Under the pieces are notes generated by a model, which saw only the letters and a list, made by a program, of their open reading frames with translations, was not told the origin of the DNA and did no database searches. Positions 40,401 to 52,400 of a stretch of 64,000 nt of DNA are shown here, in pieces. How positions within the stretch are numbered: position 1 is the stretch's first letter; every line of letters starts with the position of its first letter. The stretch spans positions 2,418,001-2,482,000 of the forward strand of contig JAZGTN010000005.1 of assembly GCA_037783415.1 (NCBI GenBank), given 5' to 3'. Origin of the DNA: Leptasterias polaris (lineage: Eukaryota; Echinodermata; Asteroidea; Forcipulatida; Asteriidae). The position numbers and the translations under genes are program-made.

Positions 40401-43400
40401 GAGGAGTTCCAACAGACTTTTCTTATAACTTCAAAATTCCAGTTCATGTATAATATTACAATCTTATCTAAACTGGTTAAAAGTGGACTTTTTTACTTCC
40501 CAGAGGAACTTCAGAGCGCCCTCAATGTTAGGATTGCAGTCAGTCGGACGGCTGACAAGTATGACTTAACATTGTGTAGCGTGCACAGGCATACACTTAC
40601 TGTACTATGCTTTGTTTCACCCGTACAAAGAGAGACAGAAGGTACTGAAATTAATGCTTATAATCTCCCTTTTTATGTGGGCTATTGTGTAATCCCCGAT
40701 TCCAGACCTCTCCTTTTGTCATAAAAATGTGGCAAACAAGAATGGACAGGCTGCCACCATTGGTTATTATTATACTCAGCTCAATGGGAGGTAAGTCAGA
40801 GCATTCCGAGATTCCAGTATACTATGGCAGGATATCGGCTGTGGCTGTCAGCTGCCGTTTCAGATTCATGGTGAACGAGAACAACTCCTGTTGCTTATTT
40901 AATATTATGAGAACCTTTGGTGTCTCTCCTTTGTCAAGTCAGGGTTTCATTGTGACAATTATATTTTAAAAGGAAACTTAATACCCCGGAACCTCCAAAA
41001 TGTTCCGAAAAATAATTCTTCACAGAGGCACAGATTTGTTTTTAAATATCCATCTGAAGTAGGTAAATGAAGAAAAATTACTTTGTGTTCTCTAAAAACT
41101 ATTCTGAAAGAACTGGTTTTATCAGGGGGAAAATGTATATGTCCCAAACTCAAACTTCAAATGTGATCAACTCGGCTTAAGCAGTTCTAGTTAATAATCT
41201 GTTAATAAGCAACTATTTACCATGAGTCTAGCAACGAGAGCGCTGGGTTTAGGCAGGCTGCTCAACTCCTCAAAGACAAGTTTATAATCGTCGGCTTCCT
41301 CGTCCCGTTTCTTGGCCCCAATGAAGGCCAGGCTCTGACAGAGTGTACCCATGGCTTCGGTGTACTGAGGCATGATAAGAAACTCCATCAGATAGGGCCA
41401 TAGCACCTAGAAAAGACAAAGTTCGGTCACTGTTTACAATAAAGTTTAAATTATTTTGGGTTGAACAAAGAAAGCAACTATTTATTTTTTAGCAGTTAAT
41501 AATTTGTTTTGTCCATGAAACTCGGTGTATACACCCATATAAAGACGATTTTTCATTGACATTTACAGATTTAAATGGCTCGTATACTTTTTTCTGGTCC
41601 TGTTTCTGAAGCACAGACTGTTGGAAGGTCATTTTGTAACGGCTGATCATTTAATAAAGACTTATGCGCAAGTTTAGGCAAGCAAATTTGTAAGCCTGCA
41701 GCTGTTTGTTCTCCATGTTATTGGGTCCTCCGAAGCCAACAGGCCCAAATTTCATAGCTCTGCCTATCGCTTAATTCTGTACTTGCAATCACAATTCTTT
41801 GCTTACGGGGCACGTGCTAAATATCTGCGCTAGCTGTGTAAGCAAAGAATGCCTAGTAAGGTGGAGTATGCAAGTGCATAAACAAAAATCCACTTGACGT
41901 AAGAGCAGAATTTCCTGCTTCTGTAAGAGCTGATTCTTTGCTTACCGGAAGCAGAGCTATGATATTGATCCCCTGGTTAACTGATGACTGGGTTTTATAA
42001 ATGACATGTTTTAAATACTCACTGATTCAGTTGTTTTAATCCTTTACAAATGTAGATAAATACAATAAAACTAACCGTGAAAATCTCATTTTAAAAGGTG
42101 GTCGAGTTTTTGAGCTATCGCCAAAAATCCGGAGCAGTTATGTCCACGAGGGAAGAATAATCCCTAATAGTAGTACACAATCTGAGAAGCAATTCTGACA
42201 GCAACATTTCTTTGATTCAAATTTAAGGGCATAAACACCGATATCTTTTTACATAAGCACATTACTTCAAGAGAAATGTTTCTCAAAATGATTTTTAATA
42301 TCAAAGCAGCTTTAGGCTTCTAACCAATAGGTTTTTATTTCCATTAATTTTAAGAGTGATTACCAAATGTATACCGTCCCTGACATGTAACTGTCGTTAA
42401 TACTCACTGATTCCAAGTGCATAAACAAAAATCCACTTGACGTAAGAGCAGAATTTCCTGCTTCTGTAAAAGCTGATTCTTTGCTTACCGGAAGCAGAGC
42501 TATGATATTGATCCCCTGGTTAACTGATGACTGGGTTTTATAAATGACATGTTTTAAATACTCACTGATTCCATATCCACAATCGTTGTGGTGATGAGGT
42601 TCATGACGTTTTCACACATGGATTTCAACGCAGCGTTGGTCACTTGCTCTGAGTCAGCCTTCTCTTTTTTATTCTTCATTTTAAAAAAATAAAAATATAA
42701 AAAATCAGAAATTACACAACAGTAAGTTTGTACATATTTTGATTATCAATCTTGTCAGAAAATGTAGATTTACATTACAATAATGTCCGACTATTCATTA
42801 TTCAATGTTGTTTTGAATGATAGATAAACTATGCAGCTTACAATATGATATCATGTGGTGAATGCATCTACACAGTCAACCTTTCTACTGTCTGACCTTT
42901 CCATATCAGCAACTGAGGTTTTGAATGACAATAAACAATGCCAGCCAGCAATATGATATCACGTGGAGAACACATCTACATGGTACACAGTCAACCCTCC
43001 TACTGTCTGACCTTTTAATATCATCGACTGTGATTTGGATAAGTAAATTTGTCTTTGCAACTTGATGGCAAATTCAAAAATTTCAAGAAAATGTTTGACT
43101 GCAGAAGAAAGCTGTAAAAATAACCCGAGAAACTACAGACCCGTTGGCAGTTGCTACATGTACCTCTTTCAGTGCCAAGGTCCTACATGTACGATCTATT
43201 TGACGTATTCTGAAAGCGCCAACATTGTACATGTACAATCTTTTTTATGTACTCAAAAAGTGTCATCAAACGTAAATGTATGGCCCATAATATACATGTT
43301 ATCATGAGAAGGCAGTATCACTCAAAATATTCTATTGACTACGGGATGTACCAAGGCAACACAAATCAGCAAAATACATTTTGTTTGATAAGAAAGACTT

Positions 43401-46400
43401 ATTATTAATTTTTTTTTTATACAGAATTTCAAGAAACCTCAAAAAGCTGGGCATTATACATGTAGGTTCAAAGCACCAAAAATAGCATGCACTGAAATAG
43501 TAGTAATTTTTTATTTTATGTAAGGTACAACAATTTGACGAACCGTTGCTTGGATGTCGTTCGGCGAGAGGGCACACTGCTTCACCACAAACTCTACCAT
43601 GAGATTACCGCCCTCTAGCTCCAGGTAACCATGGTGAGCCATCGCGATCACCACCTGCGCAAATATCCTCTTCACCTGTTGAAAGTTCAGAGTTCAAGAA
43701 ACAAGGTCAAACTTTTCGGTTTTTATTCTCTTATCTTTCTCCCCCTCTCTCTCTCTCTCTATCAATGTCCAAGTCAAATTTGAATAAGTTTTTGGTTGTT
43801 AATGATGTCGATTGTAGCAACTGGGTAATCTTGGTGGTCTAGTGGTAAGACATCTGCTCTAGAATGGTAAAGGTCGCGGGTTCGAATCCCACCCGTGTAA
43901 TATGCCTGTGGATTTTCTTCACAGGACTCGGGAAAAGTACTGAGTATACAGTGCTTTATACACATCAGTGTATGGGGTAAAACCAAATAATGTTCTTTAT
44001 CCCCCAATAAAATGTTTACATCTATTAGGTCTAATGAACATCCAAGTCTAATGAACATTTTATACTTACATTGAAAAATTTACAATTAAATCATTCCAAT
44101 ATTCCCTTCTCATTAGGCACCTTCTCACAACTATTCCAGGACAAGTTGCCTGGCTAGTTTATCCACAAACGATAAGCTGCAGATTGATTCGTCATACTTA
44201 TACGTTTGCCCAGTACACAAATCTCATTTTATCCCCAAGTATAATGACAGATTCCCACTTAGTGTCTGTAGTTTGGCCCACTGATAAGATCTCATGCATG
44301 TACATGTAGGTCTTGCCTGATTTATGCTCAAGGACCCTCCTTGCAGTCTTATTGATACTGCGAAGTCAATGACAGTGCCTAACCTGGACCACCTGTTGAT
44401 TTTTTGATTTTTCTTCTCTTTTTAAAAGTGTTGAGAAAAATGAGATAAAACACAAATTTTATTTTGTTTTAAAAACTTAGGTTCTATTTAAACATGGGAA
44501 ACATTGGAAAATGTTGATTCAGGACATGACCTTTACTTTGACCTTTTGGATTGAGTAGAGGTAGGTTGGATATTGCAGATGTTTGTGGCCGCTATGGGCA
44601 TTTTGGTACAAGCCGTTTTCTGGTCGCTATGGTCTCTAAAGTGTTAACCTGTGGCTACTTGGAAGGTCCACACGCAGACACAATACATACCTTATTACTC
44701 TGATCTCCAAGAACTATCCTTAAACCAGACAGTATCAGTGATTTCTTGCTCTCCATATGTGGTCCTGAAAAAAATATTTTTAGGATTGTATCTTTTAATT
44801 CCTTTAAGTGTTTTGCCAATGTGAAGTGTAATAAAATAAATAAATAAATAAATAAAATATGAACGTGACAAAAGATAAATCAACTTGGATTTCATTGTAA
44901 AACATCAAGGCAAGTTCCAAGCTCTCTGTAACTTTATTTAATGTTTTTATTTAGTTCACTACACATCTTCACTGGCACAACGCTACAAAAAAACATATAC
45001 AAGGTAATAAATAGATAAATAAATATCAAAAATATAGTATATACAATTGCATACAGATTTTGTATTATTTTTTTTTTAATACAACAAAAGGAGTGTCAAG
45101 ATGGAACAGGTGACCAGCACCTCTACAGGGCGATCCAACCACATTTGAAGGGGAGGGGATGGTGTTGGGGGAAGGGGGAAGGGGGAAGGGAAAAGAGGGA
45201 GGGGGGAAGGGAAAAGAGGGAGGGGAGGAAGGGAAAAGAGGGAGGGGAGGAGGCAAACTGACAGAAAGAAATGGACAAAAAGAAGGACTCTCAATACCGA
45301 CAGCTAGCGCAACAGCAGTTTTAGAAACCCAAGCAGATAGAAAACAAAAGTTATAGATTGAAAAGTGGAATCCAATTTTGAATTGTAAAATATATTCTGA
45401 TTGGTCGAGACATTTGACGAGGTGGAATCAGGAAAGGCCTTTACCTGCTGAGTTGATGAGTTGCTTGAAGACAAAGAGGGTTCCAATACGGACTTTCTCG
45501 TTGCCTTCTATTTTCTGAAGGAGGTACCCAACAACGCGGTCTGGGAAGGACCTTGCGACAACGGCGAAGCAACGCAGCAGCTCGTTGTGGTTCTTCATCG
45601 TCATGGGTTGGGCAAAATCTGGCAATACACATACCTTTGAAAGAGAAGACACAAACCACAAAAATAAAGAAAGAACAGGCATTTGGTTTGGCGATGATCT
45701 TCAACCACTTCACTACGAATGATGTGTGTATACGCCAAACTTTTCTGGCATATAAGAATTGACAAGCTGCCACCATAGTTCATCATTATATTCCAGCGCA
45801 CCATGGCAGATTATCAGCCATAGCTCACGGCCGAGGTTCTGCAAATCACGGTGAAAGCCTACTCATATTTTCTCAAATGAAAACATCAAATCCCGGTGCT
45901 AATAATGAAAACCTTCATTGTCTTCCCTTTGTCAAGTCAGGGTTTCATTGGGATATTTTCAAAAGACAAGGATTACTCATCAAGAAGCTCCAAAATGTTA
46001 CCCCTAAAAAATACCGCGGGTGGGCGTGGACATTTTTTCATAATACCGAAGTGAAGTGTGGTTATTATATGGTGCTGCTATACACCTTCACTGACTCTGT
46101 TTTCATCTTTGTTTTGTGGCAATCAGAAGGCTTTAAATAATGTTCTCATCTCCATATAATCAAAAGTTTCTAAATAACGTTAAAGAGGAAGATTTGAGGC
46201 TTGGCATTTAAGAGGATCAACATCATGTTTTAGTTTGTAGCACACTATAACTGGTATTGCTCCTGATGAAGGTGTTTCTGTACCAGAACCATTTTGCTTG
46301 ATAATTTTACCACCGAACAAAACTTTGATAAAGTCAATTTATCATAACATCGAAGACTGGATTGAAATACTCTACAATCCTGGCCAAAATGCTTGGGCCA

Positions 46401-49400
46401 GGTGACACCAAACATGTCCTCCATTCCCCCAGTCCCCCGCTCAATGTTGTTAGGAGCGCAGACCGCGCAATGACAGCCAACATTGAACGGGGGCCGGGGG
46501 CCCAACGAGATATGGCCGGGATTGTAGCCAGTGTCCTACCTGAGCGTGTAGTATGTTCAGTATGGTGTCTAGCTGGGGATCTAGCATGGTGCTTCCATTC
46601 TCTACGGCTGCCTCTAATATCATACACAAGGCCTGTTCAATAAAAACAATAAAAAACAATAACAACTCTTCCTCTTTATTCACATTGTGGGCACTGTGTA
46701 TCTACTTACATAAGCAAAAATAGTTAATGGCCAGGGCCCAATTTCATAAAGCCTGAAAGCACCAAAACTTGCTAAGCACAGAAAAGTATTGCTTAGCAGA
46801 AACAGGTTACCAGCCAAAGTTTCATAATGTTCACATTGTTACCACTGGTTCCTAACAATTTTTTTTTGCTTAGCAAAGAAATTTTCTAAGCAGTATTTTC
46901 TGCTTAATGGCTTTACTAAATTGGACCCTGACGTTTCGCAGAGTCCTTCTTGAAGGCTCAATGATAACTCAACACACACAAACAGGCATGTGAGCGGGTC
47001 TTGGAAAAAACGAGGAAAACTTGTTTTTAGTTAGCAAGCGAAGTCCGTGTCCGAAACATAGGCCACAATTGTTACCTGGTAACAATGGGTTGTTCGTCCT
47101 CATTTTCAAGATATTTTTGTGGCATTCCTTAGACAGGTGTTCCACAAGCGCGATGCGTCCTCGACTGCCATTATTTAGTTTTCTTGTCCACGTGAAAGAC
47201 CGTGTGCGCCTAGTCTTGGCTCAAGGTGTTGGCTTTTTAATACAGTTTTTAGTAAAGCGCCCTCTCTTGGTGGAACGGGACGACGACATGGGTAATGGGA
47301 CATCGCGCTTAACGAAAAATGAACAACGGCTTTAATCAAAGACTAACGCGGAGTATTTTACCGGGTCTAGCCCCCGACTCACGTGTCAAAATCAAATCGC
47401 AAATAGCTTCCCGATGCCAGGTTTCCTTTCTCTGTGTGTGAGTGTTGTGCAGTAAAATTACTTGCTGCTTGATGAAAAAAAAAAAAAAAAAACGCTGACC
47501 GGCCATTCACGGCGAACATGGGAAAAACGCGGAGCCCGCAAGAAAAACGCGGAATGGGAAAATAAAAACTGCTGATTTCCTTGAAACGCGGAAGTCTCAC
47601 ATGCCTGCACAAAGTACTATATGTTTGCATTTATACGACAGATATTTTCAGTTGGTAAGCAGATTGCAACAGCTAGCTCTATCTTCCTGTTTAAATAATC
47701 ACTAAATGCCTCTATTATTCAATGTACGGTCCAACACAATGGAAAGAGGCGAATGTCATTCCCATCCCAAAACAAAATCCCCCTGTCCTGGACAAGCAAA
47801 ATCCCCCTGTCCTGGACAAGCAAAATCCCCCTGTCCTGGACAAGCAAAATCCCCCTGTCCTGGACAAGCAAAATCCCCCTGTCCTGGACAAGCAAAATCC
47901 CCCTGTCCTGGACAAGCAAAATCCCCCTGTCCTGGACAAGCAAAATCCCCCTGTCCTGGACAAGCAAAATCCCCCTGTCCTGGACATGCAAAATCCCCCT
48001 GTCCTGAACAAGCTGCGCCCAATATCTTTGACCTCTTGTCTAGCCAAGGTAGCTGAAGGCAGAATTTGCAAATGGGTAAATGATGAAATTCAATCTAGTA
48101 TTGATCATAGACAATATGGTAATCAGAAGGGAAAATCAACAACTCATTGTCTCATTGATATTTATCACCACTCTGTCTCTGCTGCTGAAAAATCTGGGAA
48201 CATCAGCACCTTGGTACTGACTGACTTCTCAAAAGCTTTTGATTTGATAGATCACAACATTGTTATCAGGAAATTATTGATGTTGGGTGTATCTCCCAGC
48301 CTAGTGCAGTGGGTGGGTGAGTTCCTCACCGACAGAAGGCAAAGAGTGAAATACAAGAATGTTTACTCTGACTGGATTTGTTTAACTGGGGGAGTGCCAC
48401 AGGGTACTTTAGTTGGTCCTGTTTCATTCCTATGTATGATCAATGATGCTCTAAAATCATCTTTGTGTGATGTTAGTAGACCAACAGTGTGGAAATATGT
48501 TGATGACCTGACTATTGGTGAAAACAGATCAGTTGGTGATAACAGTAACATGCAAGAACATTTGAATACATTGCAAGAATGGTCTGATCTAAACAAATTA
48601 AAACTAAATCCTACGAAGTGCCAGGCCATGCAAATATACTTTGGTAAAAAAGAAATTCCCGATGTCAGCCTGAACATTTTTGACCATCGTCTTGAGGTTG
48701 TCAGTAAAGTCAAACTACTTGGTGTTATGATCCAGGATGATTTAAAATGGGATTCCCAGGTAGAGAGTATACAAACTAAAGCAAACCAGAAAATGTTCAT
48801 GTTGCGTAAATTAAAAGGTGCAGGGCTCAATGGTCGTGAACTTCTGAGCGTGTACAAAAGTTATATCAGGCCAGTGCTAGAGTATGCAGTTCCATTATGG
48901 CATGCGGGTCTCACTCAGAGACAAAGTAATCAAATTGAGATGATCCAAAAGCGTGTCTGTAGATACATCCTTGGTACTCAGCACACAACCTACCATGAAT
49001 CCCTAGCAAAACTAGATTTGGAACCTCTTCATGTAAGGCGAGAGAAAGTTTGCAGTGTTTTCTCAACAAAAGCTTGCTCCTCTCAGCAGTTTTCTGAGTG
49101 GTTTCCACACTCTGAGTACACATCATCAATGTCGCTCAGAAATCAACCAAAATTCAAACCATACAGGTGTCGCACCACCAGATTTAGGACAAGCCCTCTG
49201 CCTTACATGACTGGGTTACTAAATAGAAAATAGTGCAATATTGTCCTCTCAGTCCATCATTTGATCTTGTGTCTTGTATTGTATCAATCAATCAATTTTT
49301 TGGAGGTGGACATAATTATGCCTCAGTCTTTTTTTTAGTTTATCTCCCTAATTTAATTAATCATTTTTTCATTATCTTCTTTTAAGGACTGTTACTCTTT

Positions 49401-52400
49401 TTAAGTGTGCTTTTTGTAAATTTTTGTCTCTGATTGTCAGAGTTTTAATATTGTATTTTTCCATTTTGTAAATTGCATGTAATTCAGCCTTTGGCTGCAA
49501 TGTGTTTTTTAACAATAAACCAATAAAATAAAATAAAATTAAAAAAAACTCAAGAACACTTGGAAATTGTTATTTGGCATTTCTGACTGAACTAAATCTA
49601 AACAAGTAAATGTCTGGTTGGGTACATTTGATGTTGGAACCCATTTCCTTCTTTGTTTTAGATCAGAAACTTCAGCGCCTGAGCTTGCCAAGAAAAATCA
49701 GGTCAAGAGTGGGGAGTTCGTGCCTGGAATTGGTACCTGGTGGGGAAAGAGCGGGTGAGCTGATGGGACTTCAACCCACTTCTGTTGCACCAAGCAAAAG
49801 AGCCATCAGCCTGAAAGGTGAAAAATGTTACCTGCGTAATGAAAAATGGTTCGTGGTGTTTCTTGTACAGGTTCAAGATGGAAGGGATGAGTTTTGGAGT
49901 CTGCTCCTCGAGCCGCTCCTGGGAAATGATCTTAGACATGTTGCCCAATGCCTCCACGACAATCAAGCGTAGCTTGGGGAATAAAAGACACATAAAGAAA
50001 CTGTTTACTCTTAAGAGTAGAAAGAAATACTCCTTCACTTGGACACCACCTTTAGTAGCTTCACCCTCGAATTGCCATCAAAAATTGAATGAAATTTGTG
50101 AGAAATTAAAATATGATAATTCTGAACAAAAAAACACAAATCAGTATGAGCCTACATGTCCATTCACATGCTGAAACACTTATGGGTGGTTTCGGGTGTT
50201 TAAACAAAAGTTACAATCATTGGGAAATACTGCTTACATACGGTAGAAAAGTGGGGAACTTTATTATGTTTGATATAAATTTGCTTTACTTGGATTTCAT
50301 GTGCATATACGATCAAGTTTGCTGCAAAAAGGTAGTGATATAGACCTTATGCATTGACGTCACCAAGCCGCCATCTTAGAGGTAAACTGATGATGAAACA
50401 ATGGAAACGCGCTGATTTGTACGCGCGGCGCACAGGACTGACCAATGAAAATCTTCCTTTTGACCTCTAGGTGAGGGCGCCCTACACAAATGACGTCATA
50501 TGCATAAGGTCTATTGAAAGAGTAATTTGGGGTTGAACAAAGAAAAGTTGACTAGAGCGAGCCTTGAAGCTGCGACCTCCGGATTATTGCAAAAGCGCTC
50601 AACCAACTGAGCTATCTAGCCCAGTCACAAGTCATAAAGGGTTTAACTGCCATAACAGGGATCACACCAAAGATTATGATACAACCTGGGCAGTGGCAGC
50701 AGAGGGATCACTTTAAGGGGATGCGACTTTTTATTTCGAATATCAAGTATACTGAAAGAGAAAAGATTACCACTTTATTTGAAAGCAGAGTGGAAAAGCT
50801 TCCACCAACATAAACGTGTTTTGAAATTTACCTTTGGTTCCTTTGACTGCAGCCAAGTATTGAAGACGTGGTCAAACGCAGTGAAGATCTGTGTGGAGTA
50901 CGTATGCCTGCTGATTGAAGAATCCGGAGCATTCTCAATGTTGGCCACGTAGTCTTCTATACTCTCACTAAATTTTGACAACGCTGTGCAGGAAAGTCAA
51001 ACAAGCATTTACAATCACAACAGTCAGGGCCCAATTTCATAGAGCTGCTTAAGCTCTAAACAAATTTGCTAAGCACAAACAAATTATGCCCACCAATAAA
51101 AGGTTACCAACCAAACTACCATGTCACATGTACAATCTGCGACTGGTATCCTGCTTATTTTCTTGCTAAGCAGAAAGTGTTTCAGCAATATTTTCTACTT
51201 AAAAGCAGCTCTATGAAATTGGGCCCTGGCCAACACGGCTAGTCCTCTCATTTTCAATACCTAACCTGTAGTCTCTGATTAAGTCAGTATTGACCCCTTG
51301 AACGATCCTCACATGCAATGATGATGCCAGGACAAAATTTCATGGCTCTGCTTACCGTAAGCAAAGAATCAGTGCTTTCGGAAGCATGGAGTTCCGCCCT
51401 TACGTCAAGTGTACTTCACGGGATAGCAGGGAATTTTTGCTTGTGCGCATGCATAGTCCACGTTACTAGGCACTCTTCGCTTACACAGCTAGCGCGAAAA
51501 ACTTAGCGCTTGCACAGTAACTGAAAATGGTAATCTTAAGCGTAGAAATCGGCAGTAAGCAGAGCCATGACATTGGGCCCTGGTGAATCTGCTCAATGAC
51601 CGAGGTGAAGAATGCGGAGGAGGTTAAGTAATCAATTCTTACCATTAACGATGACCCATTTCATGTTGTCCTGCTTGGCCATTCCAAGCATTGGAAGCAT
51701 GGTGCCCAGCGTAGCCGTAAGAAACGGGACAAAGCCAAAACCTGGGATAGTTAAAATAAAATATGCCAATTGTAATAACCTTTAAATTGGGCACCACACC
51801 TGAGAGTAGATTAACTTATTCGTATGCTCAAAAAAATAAAAAGTAAAACTTGAAACTTTGCATGGTGGAAGTATTAATGTTAGCTGCTATTTTATTTCTT
51901 TTTTCTTGCTGCTATTTGGTTGCTATTCACTTTCTGTTTTAATACATATGAAATAGTTATTAATTATACTTTAATAAGGGAACAAAAGGGTGTCAATGAG
52001 GTCTTAAACGGCTGTTAAAAACCTCCAGGGTCGTGGCCATGCGATAAAGGATCAAGCATATATATGCATGGTGGTCTAGCGTGCAATAGTGCAAAAAGGA
52101 TGGAATGAAAATGCACGCAGTATAGAACTGAACTGCACTCTTAATGACGGAGGGTATGTAATGATTGGAATAGTGAATGTCACATGACCTTTAATCCTCC
52201 AATCAAATGACAATGAACTACTATTATATAACAATGGATTCAGCATCCCATAAGTTCTATCTACCTCTATAGCTATCAACTTACTATTTGCTGTGGCCAG
52301 ATTGGCCATTGTGTGGATGACAAAATAGTGGGGTAGGGTCCCTGGCTGGAATTTACGCACGAGCTCCTCCATGACATCGTTGCAGTATTTATGACCCAGA

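Noticed and set aside
43826..43900. A tRNA gene with good A and B boxes
   Set aside because: No convincing acceptor-stem pairing, and the same head with the same non-tRNA tail recurs at 24580 and 18185, so it is a SINE.
45065..45294. Minus-strand proline/serine-rich protein (PLPLFPSPFP)
   Set aside because: Translation of the polypurine tract; low complexity, inside an intron.
47715..48071. Minus-strand and alternate-frame proteins with repeated GDFACPGQ or RTGGFCLS units
   Set aside because: Shadows of the 24-bp repeat; the frame that continues into the RT domain is the meaningful one.
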